Positions 9,143 through 17,973 of a stretch of DNA of 23,423 nt are shown piece by piece. The first letter of the stretch is position 1, and each line of letters opens with the position of its first letter. The notes below the pieces were generated by a model, which was not told the DNA's origin, did not search any database, and saw nothing but the letters and a program-made list of their open reading frames with translations. The stretch spans positions 4,492,501 to 4,515,923 of the forward strand of contig NZ_CP004078.1 in assembly GCF_000612505.1 (NCBI RefSeq), read 5' to 3'. Position numbers and translations under genes: made by a program. This DNA is from Paenibacillus sabinae T27 (GTDB lineage: Bacteria; Bacillota; Bacilli; Paenibacillales; Paenibacillaceae).

Positions 9143-10582
9143 TTAGCTGTTCAATACTTCTGTCAGAAGCTTGTTGACAAGCCCCGGATTGGCCTTGCCT
9201 TTGCTTTCTTTCATGACTTGTCCGACCAGGAAGCCGATTGCTTTCTGTTTGCCGGCCTTATAGTCCTCGACCGATTGCGGGTTGGCCGCAACGACCGCTT
9301 CCACAATCCCCTTGATCGCTCCTTCGTCGCTGATCTGCACAAGCCCCTTCTCTTCCACAATCTTCGCCGGAAGCTTTCCGGATTCAATCATCTCTTTGAA
9401 CACCGTTTTGGCAATTTTGCTGCTGATGGTGCCCTTCTCGATCAATCCGATCATCTCGCCAAGCCCCTGCGGCGTGATCTTCACCTCAGACAGCTCCAAA
9501 TTGTTTCCGTTCAGATAGGCGAGCAGATCGCCCATAATCCAGTTGGCGACGGCTTTGGCATCGCTGGTGAAATTCAAGCTTCCCTCAAAGAAATCGGCAA
9601 TTGGCTTGGATGCGGTGAGTACCCCTGCGTCGTATGCGGGCAGACCGAATTCTTCACTGTAGCGGACCCGCCGCGCATCCGGAAGCTCGGGAATGGAAGA
9701 ACGGATGGCTTCCTTCCAAGCATCATCAATATGCAGCACAATCAGGTCCGGATCGGGAAAATACCGGTAGTCATGGGCTTCTTCCTTGCCCCGCATGGAA
9801 AAAGTCTTGCCCTGGGCGTCATCCCAGCGGCGGGTCTCCTGCACGACTTCGCCGCCTCCATCGAGAATATCCGCTTGGCGGAACTCCTCATACTCCAGAC
9901 CGCGCTGCACGCCGCGGAAGGAGTTCATGTTCTTCAGCTCGGCGCGGATGCCGAATTCCTTCTGGCCCACGGGCCGCAGGCTGATGTTCGCATCGCAGCG
10001 CATGGATCCTTCTTCCATCTTGACGTCGGATACGTCGCAGTACTGTATAATCGCCCGCATCTTCTCCAGATAAGCGCGGGCTTCTTCAGGGGAGCGCAAA
10101 TCCGGCTCGGAGACGATTTCAATCAGCGGAGTTCCTCCCCGGTTAAAGTCGACGAGCGTGCCGAATCCGCCGTCTACATGTGTAAGCTTGCTGGCATCCT
10201 CTTCCAGATGAAGCCGGGTAATACCAATTCGCTTCGTTTCACCGTTCACTTCGATATCGATCCATCCGTTCAGGCCGATCGGCTGGTCAAACTGCGAAAT
10301 CTGGTAAGCCTTTGGCAAGTCGGGATAGAAATAGTTCTTGCGGTCAAACTTGCTGACATCGCTGATCGTGCAGTTCAGCGCCATTGCGGCTTTTATCGCA
10401 TAGTTTACCGCCTGGCGGTTCAGCACGGGCAGCACCCCGGGATGTCCCAGGCAGACGGGACAGGTTTGCGTATTTGGCGGTGCGCCGAACTCCGTGGAGC
10501 AGCCGCAGAAAATTTTGGACTTGGTATGAAGCTCGACGTGAACCTCCAGTCCAATAACTGTTTCATACTTGGATGATGACAT
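9143..10582 (-). CDS. gatB: Aspartyl/glutamyl-tRNA amidotransferase subunit B
   Basis: A 479-residue protein, close to the usual length (476 in B. subtilis). The N-terminal kinase/cradle domain starts with [10 protein letters not shown] (about 8-17) and has the Cys cluster CGCSTEF...CPVC. The conserved HLEEDA...[13 protein letters not shown] block is near 124-160, and the GatB/Yqey-type tail domain covers about 330-479. In the GatCAB complex it phosphorylates misacylated Glu-tRNA(Gln) or Asp-tRNA(Asn) and accepts ammonia from GatA to make Gln- or Asn-tRNA. AAGGAGG precedes the ATG by about 12 nt, and the gatA stop is 29 bp upstream: the third gene of a gatCAB operon. Confidence 0.98.
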   Translation of the reverse strand: MSSSKYETVIGLEVHVELHTKSKIFCGCSTEFGAPPNTQTCPVCLGHPGVLPVLNRQAVNYAIKAAMALNCTISDVSKFDRKNYFYPDLPKAYQISQFDQPIGLNGWIDIEVNGETKRIGITRLHLEEDASKLTHVDGGFGTLVDFNRGGTPLIEIVSEPDLRSPEEARAYLEKMRAIIQYCDVSDVKMEEGSMRCDANISLRPVGQKEFGIRAELKNMNSFRGVQRGLEYEEFRQADILDGGGEVVQETRRWDDAQGKTFSMRGKEEAHDYRYFPDPDLIVLHIDDAWKEAIRSSIPELPDARRVRYSEEFGLPAYDAGVLTASKPIADFFEGSLNFTSDAKAVANWIMGDLLAYLNGNNLELSEVKITPQGLGEMIGLIEKGTISSKIAKTVFKEMIESGKLPAKIVEEKGLVQISDEGAIKGIVEAVVAANPQSVEDYKAGKQKAIGFLVGQVMKESKGKANPGLVNKLLTEVLNS

Positions 10583-10611
10583 GATTATCTCTTTCCCTCC
10601 TTATGGACCGT

Positions 10612-12069
10612 TTACAGCTGCGGACGCTGCTTGTGATGATCGGTATGCTGTTCATAGGCGTGCGCGACGCGCAGCACTGTGCTCTCATCGAATTCTTTGC
10701 CGATAATCTGCAGCCCCACAGGCATTCCTTCGGCAAAACCGCAAGGAATGCTGACCGCCGGAATGCCGGCAAGATTGACCGGAATGGTCAAAATATCGTT
10801 CAAGTACATCGTAAGCGGGTCCTCCGTCTGGGAGCCGAGCTTGAACGCCGTTGTAGGCGCAGTCGGTCCGATGACCACATCGTACTTCTTAAAGACTTCG
10901 TCAAAATCCTGCTTGATCAACGTACGTACTTTTTGCGCCTTCAAATAATAGGCATCGTAATAGCCTGAGCTTAGCGCATACGTTCCAAGCATAATCCGGC
11001 GCTTGACTTCCGGTCCGAAACCGCGGCTACGCGAATTATGATACAAATCGACCAGCCCGCCTCCATCATCGACACGCACGCCGTAGCGGACGCCGTCGAA
11101 GCGGGCCAGATTGGAGGAAGCCTCCGAGGAAGCAAGCAGATAATACGTCGCTACCGCATATTCGGTATGCGGCAGGGAAACCTCTTCCCAGATGGCACCG
11201 AGGTCTTCCAGCACCTTCAGCGCGGCCAGCACCGTCTCGCGGACGGAGGCATCGACGCCTTCGCCGAGGTATTCCTTCGGCACGGCAATGCGCAGGTCCT
11301 TGATGTCGCCGGTGAGGGCGCTCAAATAGTCGGGAATGTCGACCTTGGCGGACGTGGAGTCCTGGGCGTCATAACCGGCAATCGCTTGCAGCACATAGGC
11401 GGAGTCCTCAACGGTCCGCGTCAGCGGCCCGATCTGGTCGAGCGAGGACGCAAACGCCACAAGGCCATAGCGGGAAACGAGGCCGTAGGTCGGCTTCAGA
11501 CCGACAACGCCGCAGTACGAAGCGGGCTGGCGGATCGATCCGCCGGTGTCGGAGCCGAGCGCAAAAAACACCTCGCCCGCAGCCACCGCCGCCGCAGAGC
11601 CGCCACTGGAACCGCCCGGAACGCGTTCCAGATCCCAAGGATTGCGGACCGCTCCATAAGCGGAGTTCTCGTTCGAGCCGCCCATGGCGAACTCGTCCAT
11701 ATTGAGTTTGCCGATCGTCACGGCGTCCGCCTGGCGAAGCTTAACGGCAACGGTCGCGTCGTAAATCGGCTGATAATTGTCCAGGAAACGGCTGGCGCAA
11801 GTCGTGCGCAGACCTTTGGTCACAATGTTGTCCTTGATGCCCGCAGGCAGCCCGAACAGCAAGCCTCTGGCCGCTCCAGTGGCCAGCTTGTCGTCCAGCC
11901 CTCGGGCAGCCGCGCGTGCGCCTTCTTCATCAAGCGTCAGGAAAGCGTGCACATCGCCATCCACCCGCGCGATGGCCGACAGCGATTCCTCGGTCAGCTC
12001 ACTGGCCGAGATTTGGGCGGCATGCAGCATATTATGTAATTCGGATAACCGATATTGAAACAAGCTCAA
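10612..12069 (-). CDS. gatA: Aspartyl/glutamyl-tRNA amidotransferase subunit A
   Basis: A 485-residue amidase-signature enzyme that releases ammonia from glutamine for GatB. The Ser-cisSer-Lys catalytic set is visible: Lys in GIKDNIV, the cis-Ser region in [14 protein letters not shown] and the nucleophilic Ser in [12 protein letters not shown]. It starts with TTG at 12069, supported by AGGGAG about 9 nt upstream; the nearby ATG in the ribosome-binding region meets a stop after three codons. Cotranscribed with gatC (25 bp upstream) and gatB. Confidence 0.98.
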   Translation of the reverse strand: MSLFQYRLSELHNMLHAAQISASELTEESLSAIARVDGDVHAFLTLDEEGARAAARGLDDKLATGAARGLLFGLPAGIKDNIVTKGLRTTCASRFLDNYQPIYDATVAVKLRQADAVTIGKLNMDEFAMGGSNENSAYGAVRNPWDLERVPGGSSGGSAAAVAAGEVFFALGSDTGGSIRQPASYCGVVGLKPTYGLVSRYGLVAFASSLDQIGPLTRTVEDSAYVLQAIAGYDAQDSTSAKVDIPDYLSALTGDIKDLRIAVPKEYLGEGVDASVRETVLAALKVLEDLGAIWEEVSLPHTEYAVATYYLLASSEASSNLARFDGVRYGVRVDDGGGLVDLYHNSRSRGFGPEVKRRIMLGTYALSSGYYDAYYLKAQKVRTLIKQDFDEVFKKYDVVIGPTAPTTAFKLGSQTEDPLTMYLNDILTIPVNLAGIPAVSIPCGFAEGMPVGLQIIGKEFDESTVLRVAHAYEQHTDHHKQRPQL

Positions 12070-12094
12070 AATGTCATCTCCCTACCTATTCAGA

Positions 12095-12382
12095 TTATTC
12101 CAAGACCGCCGGTACTTTGAACTGTCCGTCCTCTTCCTCCGGCGCGTTCAGCAGTACATCTTCTATGGAAAGGCTCTCCTTCACAACATCCTCGCGCATG
12201 ACATTGCTGACATGCAGCACATGTGTCGTCGGTTCTACGCCTTCCGTATCCAGTCCGCTCAATTTTTCCGCATATTGTAAAATGGCGTTCATTTGCTCCG
12301 TAAACACAGCCTCTTCTTCCGGGCTCAAATGCAGGCGGGCCAGCCGGGCCACATGCTGCACATCCTTGACGGTAATGCTCAT
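12095..12382 (-). CDS. gatC: Aspartyl/glutamyl-tRNA amidotransferase subunit C
   Basis: A 95-residue small subunit that clamps GatA to GatB. Typical sequence: the N-terminal VKDVQHVARLARLHLSPEEE helix and a C-terminal RED...ESL...LLNAPEEEDGQFKVP motif. AGGAGGG lies about 9 nt before the ATG. It is the first gene of the operon, with a consensus promoter at 12435-12463. Confidence 0.97.
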   Translation of the reverse strand: MSITVKDVQHVARLARLHLSPEEEAVFTEQMNAILQYAEKLSGLDTEGVEPTTHVLHVSNVMREDVVKESLSIEDVLLNAPEEEDGQFKVPAVLE

Positions 12383-12434
12383 ACTTACGTATCCCTCCTG
12401 TTTAAAGGGCTAAAGTGCCCGGATAACGTTTCTT

Positions 12435-12463
12435 ATTATATTGTAGATACGTAGACAATTCAA
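12435..12463 (-). promoter_or_regulatory. gatCAB promoter (SigA type)
   Basis: On the minus strand, -35 TTGAAT (12463-12458), 17-nt spacer, perfect -10 TATAAT (12440-12435). The predicted start near 12428 leaves a leader of about 45 nt before gatC. A terminator 60 bp upstream insulates it. Confidence 0.8.
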
Positions 12464-12522
12464 TGCGGATATGCTCCGCAGCATGCAGGTAATATGCACC
12501 TTGCGAAGTGTTAGAAAACAAG

Positions 12523-12544
12523 AAAAGCACCTCCGGGTGCTTTT
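12523..12544. terminator. Symmetric terminator upstream of gatCAB
   Basis: AAAAGCACC-TCCG-GGTGCTTTT is a perfect 9-bp stem with a stable tetraloop and A/T flanks on both sides, so it can act on either strand. It is the second of two terminators behind the gene at 12626. Confidence 0.85.
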
Positions 12545-12597
12545 GTAAAAAGCTGCTAAATCCCTCTTAAGCCGAGTTCTTCCCTTGCAGCGACTTT

Positions 12598-12624
12598 GAA
12601 AAAAACCGGCTTGCGCCGGTTTTT
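12598..12624. terminator. Intrinsic terminator directly after the 12626 gene
   Basis: AAAAACCGGC-TTGC-GCCGGTTTTT is a perfect 10-bp stem. On the minus strand it is followed by further T residues and begins right after the stop codon of the upstream gene. Confidence 0.88.
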
Positions 12625-12625
12625 C

Positions 12626-13009
12626 TTAAATCCAGGCCCGGAGATTCACCTGCTTGATGAATTCCGCCTGGGACATGTTTTCCTTGGAACTAGTCTCTAT
12701 ATCTTCCGCCTGCTCGGCCTCACCGTTCATCAATTGGTAAAACAACTTCTCGTTGTGCGTGGACAAAGCATAATCGACCAATGCCTCTCGCGTAGTTCTC
12801 TCCGCTTCCTCGATCAGCAGATCCGCTTCCGTCTCAACGTCATCCGCCGTGACATAGAAGTTCCGGTTCGCCTGAGGGATGCGAATGACATAATCAAACG
12901 CATTATCAGGATTGCGGTCGTAAGCGATCACGTATCCGTAATCCCCGATAGGAAGATTCTGCTCGAAAGCGTCCGCGACAATGACAACCTTTTCTCCTAA
13001 ACGCAGCAT
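12626..13009 (-). CDS. Small conserved protein of unknown function
   Basis: A 127-residue soluble protein I recognise only as a type seen in Paenibacillus genomes; relatives may carry an automatic 'ATPase' label, but I see no Walker A or B motif here and would not use it. The N-terminal half is beta-rich (LRLGEKVVIVADAFEQNL, YGYVIAYDRN, FDYVIRIPQANRNFYVTADDVE), like a small barrel. The C-terminal half is acidic and helical (EAERTTREALVDYAL...). The frame is open to 13054, but I chose the ATG at 13009 because AGGAGGT lies 7 nt before it. Monocistronic: gatC promoter region downstream behind two terminators, yxlG ending 152 bp upstream. Confidence 0.75.
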   Translation of the reverse strand: MLRLGEKVVIVADAFEQNLPIGDYGYVIAYDRNPDNAFDYVIRIPQANRNFYVTADDVETEADLLIEEAERTTREALVDYALSTHNEKLFYQLMNGEAEQAEDIETSSKENMSQAEFIKQVNLRAWI

Positions 13010-13161
13010 CGCCCTACCTCCTGAGCCAATATCTTTCTTGTTGTGCTTTTTCACAGTCTACTAAAAAAAGATAGACCTGTCTACAGGAAGAAACGGCGCA
13101 ATTTTGAAAATAAACGCAAAAACATGAAATTGAAAAAAAGTTGTTACATTTTCAGCAAGGA

Positions 13162-13940
13162 CTAAAAGCGTGGCAGTTTATGGCGTCCAAATAATACCGA
13201 GGCGCCCAAAAAGCAAAGAACAATCAGCGCAATTCCCGACAGTACCGGAAAAGTCCAATCGGCAGGCGAGACGGACTGCTGCGTGAGCGCCTGAGCGGAC
13301 AGCTGCGGCAGAGCGGCGGGCGACCAGTTCAGCTGCCGGGGAAGCAAAGAGTGCAGCAGAGCGAGAGCCGCTGCGGCCGCGAGCGACAGAAAGGCCGCGG
13401 CGGGGGCCCGAAGGCAGGCGCTGAACAGGAGCGTAAGCGAGACGGCGCACATCAGCCATAACCCGTACATCGCCGACGCGGCCAGCACCCCGCTCCAAGA
13501 CAGGCTGCCGATTAACCGGACGGTATAATAGCCTGCACATGCGGCGCCGAGCCCCAACGACAGCGCAAGCAGCGTCAGCTGCGCCAGCCACTTGGCGGAA
13601 GCGGCCGCAATTGGAGTCAACGGCCTCGCCAGCACCAGCTCCGCGGCCCCTCCCTCACGTTCGCCCGCAAAGCTGTTCATCGCAGAGAGAGCGAGCACGA
13701 GCAGGCCTACCGTTCCATACTGCCCGATCGACTTGGCCATGACCTCCCCCGCCCCCGGCATCTTGTATAATTCCAGCATTCCGGGGGGCACATCGCCCGA
13801 CATTCGCAAAATCTCAGGCATATAATAGGCCGAGATCGGCTGCATCATCCCGAGAATGATAAACACGACCGGTATCCACAGCAGCTTATAGCTGCGAACC
13901 GCCTCCAGCATTTCTTTCCGGTAAAAAATCAATGCGTTTC

Positions 13941-13944
<4 letters not shown>
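13162..13944 (-). CDS. yxlG: ABC-2 type transporter permease (YxlG-like)
   Basis: A 260-residue membrane protein with about six membrane segments (near 20-38, 75-92, 112-135, 146-170, 178-197, 232-252) and an N-terminal FYRKEMLEAVRSYKLL helix. It has the ABC-2 hallmark cytoplasmic segment NSFAGEREGGAAELVLARPLTP (about 89-110). It pairs with the ATPase just upstream; the start overlaps the yxlF stop as ATGA. It is the last gene of the sigY-type operon, as in B. subtilis. The Ala/Leu-rich C-terminal half is high in GC. The substrate is unknown. Confidence 0.85.
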
Positions 13945-14860
<916 letters not shown>

Positions 14861-14864
<4 letters not shown>

Positions 14865-15049
14865 TCTTTCCTCCCAATCGTAAAATAGGCAAGGCTGCCG
14901 AGCAGATTCCCAAGCAGGATAATGATTGCCCACATCCACTTCGGACCGCGCACACTTTGCGCTCTGACCAGAGAAACCAGCCCGATAACGGCCAGCAGCC
15001 CCTGCAGCGCAATGAGAGGCCATAACAATGATAAATCGATGGACTTCAT
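14861..15049 (-). CDS. yxlE: Small membrane protein (YxlE-like, PLDc_N type)
   Basis: A 62-residue protein with two membrane helices (about 8-27 and 34-56). The pattern GPKWMWAIIILLGNLLGSLAYF followed by GRK matches the small 'PLDc_N' membrane domain also found in YxlE. The ATG at 15049 overlaps the yxlD stop (ATGA), and its own stop overlaps the yxlF start. The longer upstream open frame is an artefact overlapping yxlD. Its role in the SigY system is not established to my knowledge. Confidence 0.8.
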
Positions 15050-15267
15050 AGCTTGTTCTCCTTCCGTCTCCGGCGGTGTTCGGGAAATATAACAAACAAT
15101 AGGTAGAGAACCGTAGGCAGCGGGAACGTTGTCATTCCCCACAACCCCCAGAACCAGTGCCACCTTCCCCGGGCGCGTGCGTCGCGGAATAACAGCGCGC
15201 CTTGGGTCATCAGCAGTACCGCAAGTAAAGACCAGGCCCATAGCGGCAGACTATGCTGTTCTTTCAT
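15046..15267 (-). CDS. yxlD: Small membrane protein (YxlD-like)
   Basis: A 73-residue protein with two hydrophobic helices (about 9-26 and 38-60), an Arg-rich loop between them and a basic tail (HRRRRKENK). Size, position and topology fit YxlD, which in B. subtilis works with YxlC to hold SigY inactive (established in B. subtilis, inferred here). Linked by 4-bp overlaps to the genes on both sides. Confidence 0.75.
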   Translation of the reverse strand: MKEQHSLPLWAWSLLAVLLMTQGALLFRDARARGRWHWFWGLWGMTTFPLPTVLYLLFVIFPEHRRRRKENKL

Positions 15268-15677
15268 CTCCGCTCACCGCGCCCTTTCCGTCCGGAACGC
15301 ATCGCCGCCGCGATGATTCCGGCGATAGGAACAAGCCCCTGAACCGTCCAATACACCGGCGGCGCCGAAGTAATCGCGAGCAGAGAGAACCCGAGTATAA
15401 CCAAGGAGACCAGCCAGAACAGCAGCCATTCCCTCAGTACCCGGCGGCGATGCCTTTCGGATGCGGCGATCAGCCGGGCTTGCAGCACGCCGAGCGAAGG
15501 CGGCGCTGCTTTATTGTCGTAAGCCCGGTCCAGCCGATCCAGACCCGCGATAAGCTCCGTTACCGCCGTTTCCGCTGAGTCGGGCCTTCCCTCTGCTTTC
15601 GGGCGGTGTTCCATATCCGAAGCATTCCCGGACTTGCCGCTATTACCCGGACCGGTGATGTCGTTAGCCATCCTCAT
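15264..15677 (-). CDS. yxlC: YxlC-like anti-sigma component
   Basis: A 137-residue protein: a hydrophilic N-terminal half (about 1-85) and two membrane helices (about 86-103 and 109-126), ending in a basic tail. This layout, directly after an ECF sigma gene, fits YxlC, which restrains SigY in B. subtilis. It is longer than B. subtilis YxlC at the N-terminus, where Gly/Ser/Asn-rich sequence suggests a flexible segment. Two starts are possible, ATG at 15677 or 15671; GAGGAG spacing favours 15671 (10 nt rather than 4). Overlaps the end of sigY by 8-14 bp. Confidence 0.75.
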   Translation of the reverse strand: MRMANDITGPGNSGKSGNASDMEHRPKAEGRPDSAETAVTELIAGLDRLDRAYDNKAAPPSLGVLQARLIAASERHRRRVLREWLLFWLVSLVILGFSLLAITSAPPVYWTVQGLVPIAGIIAAAMRSGRKGRGERR

Positions 15678-16194
15678 TCATCTCCTCTCTCAGCTGCCGC
15701 AGACCATACGCCGCGCGCGACTTCGCCGTCCCCTCCGGGATGCCGAGAATCCGGCCGATCTCCGCATAGCTGTAGCCGTAATAATGCTTGAGCAGCAGGG
15801 AAATCCGCTGGGGCGAAGGGACCCGGGACAAGGAGTCCAGCACATTGCTCCACTCTTCGCCCTGGGTTTCAAACTGCCAGCGGATGGACCGAATGCCCTG
15901 CTCGCGCCGAATCCATTCTCTCTCACGGCTGCGCCGCCTCATCCTGTCGATATACAGCCGGGTAGCAATCGTAATCATCCAGGAGGAGAACGAGGACGAA
16001 CCGTTGTAGGAAGCCATCTTCTCCATGCATCTGACAATCGTATCCTGAGTGATGTCTTCAGCCACCTGAGGATCCATTGTCGCCTTCAGCAAATATTTGT
16101 ACAGAAAGGAATAGTGATTCTGAAACAGCTGCGCCAGCGCAAGACGGTCACCATGCTGCGCCTGGCGGATCAATCCAAGTTCCTCGTCGCTCAT
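15664..16194 (-). CDS. sigY: ECF sigma factor, SigY type
   Basis: A 176-residue ECF sigma factor with sigma region 2 (about 25-92: HYSFLYKYLLKAT, AEDITQDTIVRCMEK, SSFSSWMITIATRLYIDRMRR) and region 4 helix-turn-helix (about 128-172: YGYSYAEIGRILGIPEGTAKSRAAYGLRQLR). There is no region 3. It is assigned to SigY by the genes that follow: a YxlC-like regulator, two small membrane proteins and an ABC transporter in the same order as B. subtilis sigY-yxlCDEFG. The promoter at 16230-16255 fits autoregulation. GGGAG precedes the ATG. Confidence 0.85.
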   Translation of the reverse strand: MSDEELGLIRQAQHGDRLALAQLFQNHYSFLYKYLLKATMDPQVAEDITQDTIVRCMEKMASYNGSSSFSSWMITIATRLYIDRMRRRSREREWIRREQGIRSIRWQFETQGEEWSNVLDSLSRVPSPQRISLLLKHYYGYSYAEIGRILGIPEGTAKSRAAYGLRQLREEMNEDG

Positions 16195-16229
16195 CGGTTC
16201 TCCCGCCGTTATTTTTTATTCATATGTAA

Positions 16230-16255
16230 TACGTTTGGCCCGAAGAGATCGTTCA
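16230..16255 (-). promoter_or_regulatory. ECF-type promoter of the sigY operon
   Basis: On the minus strand, -35 TGAACG (16255-16250), 16-nt spacer, -10 CGTA (16233-16230). This is the ECF layout and close to the SigY promoter of B. subtilis as I remember it (TGAACG...CGTC). The start site would be near 16224, about 30 nt before sigY. Confidence 0.65.
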
Positions 16256-16281
16256 AAGGCATGTGAAAAAAAATTTACAGC

Positions 16282-16592
16282 TCATCTCTCCTGTGCTCCC
16301 ACAGCCTGCGTCTCCACGGCTGCTTCGCTCCCCTTCCATTCGGGAAACTCCAGAACAAAGGAATGGCCCTCGGAGGTGAAGTCGATTCGCTCTTGAGCAT
16401 CTCTTGAGGTAAGCGCTCCGAGGCGTCGTAATATCGGGCAGCATCCTCCCGGATATGGCATCGTCCAATTATCTCCGCCTCTTCATCCCGGGAGCCAACC
16501 CGTTGGCGGTCCGGCCCATTCTTCTCTCCGGCAGCTTCGATTCGATTATCATGGTACCCAGAGTCCAAAAGATAGCGCATCCTGCTCTTCAA
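16282..16592 (-). pseudogene. Small ORF of unknown function, apparently frameshifted
   Basis: A TTG at 16592 has a strong GGAGGAG 6 nt upstream and opens a frame (to 16275) whose first part reads like a real hydrophilic protein (DNRIEAAGEKNG, DEEAEIIGRCHIREDAARYY). Its end is Pro/Arg/Trp-rich and looks out of frame. A second frame, from an ATG at 16461 to a stop at 16282 (59 codons), has a poor start (PYPGGCCPIL) but a convincing end (ERIDFTSEGHSFVLEFPEWK). The change of frame falls at two direct repeats CTCAAGAG (minus; 16408-16401 and 16397-16390). Removing the 11 nt between their starts gives one 99-residue ORF reading ...ASERLPQERIDFTSEG.... I do not recognise the protein. It may be a broken gene, a recoded gene, or two unrelated small ORFs. 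Confidence 0.4.
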
Positions 16593-16631
16593 CTAAAGCT
16601 CCTCCGTTCACCCTTTATCCCCCATTCAAGA

Positions 16632-16673
16632 CAAAAAAAAGAACGCAAACCGGGATGATTCCACAGTCTGCGT
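16632..16673 (-). terminator. Terminator or attenuator hairpin
   Basis: On the minus strand ACGCAGACTG pairs with CGGTTTGCGT (with G-T pairs) and is followed by TCTTTTTTTT. It lies 104 bp after the metallo-beta-lactamase-fold gene, but also only about 30 nt downstream of a predicted start site (promoter 16709-16737). It may therefore end that short transcript or control the ORF at 16592. Confidence 0.65.
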
Positions 16674-16708
16674 GCTTCGCAAGGTAAATGTTACATTCAA
16701 TTAACATC

Positions 16709-16737
16709 ATTGTAGCAAGTTTGTAGTCTTTTGTCCA
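16709..16737 (-). promoter_or_regulatory. SigA-type promoter before the attenuator-like hairpin
   Basis: On the minus strand, -35 TGGACA (16737-16732), 17-nt spacer, -10 TACAAT (16714-16709). The start would be near 16702, inside an inverted repeat TGTTA...TAACA (16706-16689) that could bind a regulator. The next features downstream are the hairpin and T-run at 16632-16673 and then the ORF at 16592. Confidence 0.6.
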
Positions 16738-16776
16738 GCCTGTTTCTCGCTTTTTGTCGATTGCCGACGCAATCCG

Positions 16777-17403
16777 TCAAGATACATAAGGATTGTTCGC
16801 GCGCTCAAAGCCGATTCTCGTCTTCGGACCGTGACCCGGGTGCACAGTCACATCGTCGTCCAGCTTGAAGAGCTTGTTCTGGATGGAATCCAGCAGATCA
16901 CGCTCTTTTCCGCCAGGCAGATCCGTCCGTCCAACGCTCAGCCGGAACAGCACATCGCCGGCGAACAAGTCGTTTCCGCACAAAAAGCTTACGCTTCCCG
17001 GAGAATGCCCCGGCGTGTGGAAGACGCGGAAGGTATTCCCTATCAGCTCAAGGGTCTGGCCCTCGTCCAGATCGAACTCGGCGGGGTCCGTCGTCATCGG
17101 AGGCGATACGTTCGGCCACATAAGAGAGCCGTTCAGCTTGGCGCTTGTCAGCCAATCGCTCTCCAGGGCGTGGAGATAGACCGGGCAATTCTTCAGCTTG
17201 CGAATCTCGTCGACGCCGCCGATATGGTCAAAATGAGCATGCGTCAGCAGAATCGCTTCGATTTCGATGTCCTGAATGGCCCGCACCAGCGGGGCCGGGT
17301 TCATGCCCGGATCAATAATAATGCCTTTGGCGGGGTCCGTTCCCGTCAACAGATAGGCGTTGGTCTGCAATGGACCGAGATTAAAGCTTCGAATGTTCAG
17401 CAT
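16777..17403 (-). CDS. MBL-fold metallo-hydrolase (glyoxalase II-like)
   Basis: A 208-residue metallo-beta-lactamase-fold hydrolase. Metal ligands are visible: HAHFDH (55-60), His133 in HTPGHSPGS, Asp150 in FAGDVLF and His191 in HPGHGPKT. Length and spacing match the glyoxalase II/YqgX-type group, which hydrolyse thioesters or related substrates; the true substrate cannot be told. Its ATG is only 3 bp after the stop of the thioredoxin-like gene and has no good ribosome-binding site, so it is probably translationally coupled. Last gene of the dedA operon. Confidence 0.9.
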   Translation of the reverse strand: MLNIRSFNLGPLQTNAYLLTGTDPAKGIIIDPGMNPAPLVRAIQDIEIEAILLTHAHFDHIGGVDEIRKLKNCPVYLHALESDWLTSAKLNGSLMWPNVSPPMTTDPAEFDLDEGQTLELIGNTFRVFHTPGHSPGSVSFLCGNDLFAGDVLFRLSVGRTDLPGGKERDLLDSIQNKLFKLDDDVTVHPGHGPKTRIGFERANNPYVS

Positions 17404-17406
17404 GGC

Positions 17407-17973
17407 TTAAAATCCGGAAATCAGTTCGCGCAATTCCTTCGCGATCACGGCCTGATATTCCGTTCCCTCCCCGTAAGCCTGGCCCATCGCCTTGCGGACC
17501 TCCGCGATTTTGGCCTCATAGTCCGGAGCCTCGCGGTCCGGGTTCTCTCTCTTGAAATTATTCATCAGCGACTGCACATGCTGCGGCCGCGGACCCCAGT
17601 GTCCAAGCACATGTCCGCCCGTATCCGCAATAATGACGATCGGCACCGCACGTCCGCCCATGGTCAGATAATCGTCCATCACATCCTGATTTTCTTCCAG
17701 AATGAGTACTTCTGTCCGGATTCCCGCCGTCTCCAGGATGTGGAATACGGCAGGCACATTGCGGACGACGTCGCCGCACCAGTCGGCGGCCAGGATAAGC
17801 GAGCGCAGATCGTCGCGGTGGTTAAGGCTTTCAAAAAACTCCCGGTCGCTCTCGTCCTGCCAGGAAAAAGCCTCATACCAGGATTCAAACGCCTGCTGGT
17901 TCTTGGTCATGCCCTCCACGAATTGACGGGGCGACAGTCCCTGTCCGAATTTGGAGGCGAGATTTTGCTTCAT
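17407..17973 (-). CDS. Thioredoxin-like protein with a single cysteine
   Basis: A 188-residue thioredoxin-fold protein of the type found in Bacillales as 'thioredoxin family protein' (Thioredoxin_9-like). The active-site position reads WCGD (65-68) rather than WCxxC; Cys66 appears to be the only cysteine, so a normal dithiol exchange is not possible. The cis-Pro region is seen as GRAVPIVIIAD (about 107-117). It may act through a mixed disulfide with a low-molecular-weight thiol or have lost redox activity (inference). It overlaps the end of dedA as ATGA and is followed 3 bp later by the MBL gene. AGAGG lies upstream of the start. Confidence 0.8.
   Translation of the reverse strand: MKQNLASKFGQGLSPRQFVEGMTKNQQAFESWYEAFSWQDESDREFFESLNHRDDLRSLILAADWCGDVVRNVPAVFHILETAGIRTEVLILEENQDVMDDYLTMGGRAVPIVIIADTGGHVLGHWGPRPQHVQSLMNNFKRENPDREAPDYEAKIAEVRKAMGQAYGEGTEYQAVIAKELRELISGF

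Noticed and set aside
8951..10576. 541-codon plus-strand open frame opposite gatB
   Set aside because: It lies antisense to the clear gatB gene, has no recognisable domain and its composition follows from gatB codons; a shadow frame.
11038..12039. 333-codon plus-strand open frame opposite gatA
   Set aside because: Antisense to gatA, which is certain; no family resemblance.
13062..13086. Terminator between yxlG and the 12626 gene
   Set aside because: The minus strand has a T-run, but the hairpin has only about five AT-rich pairs; too weak to call.
16613..16707. 31-codon leader peptide overlapping the promoter and hairpin
   Set aside because: Its ATG codons lie within or next to the -10 element, upstream of the predicted start site, so it would not be transcribed from that promoter.
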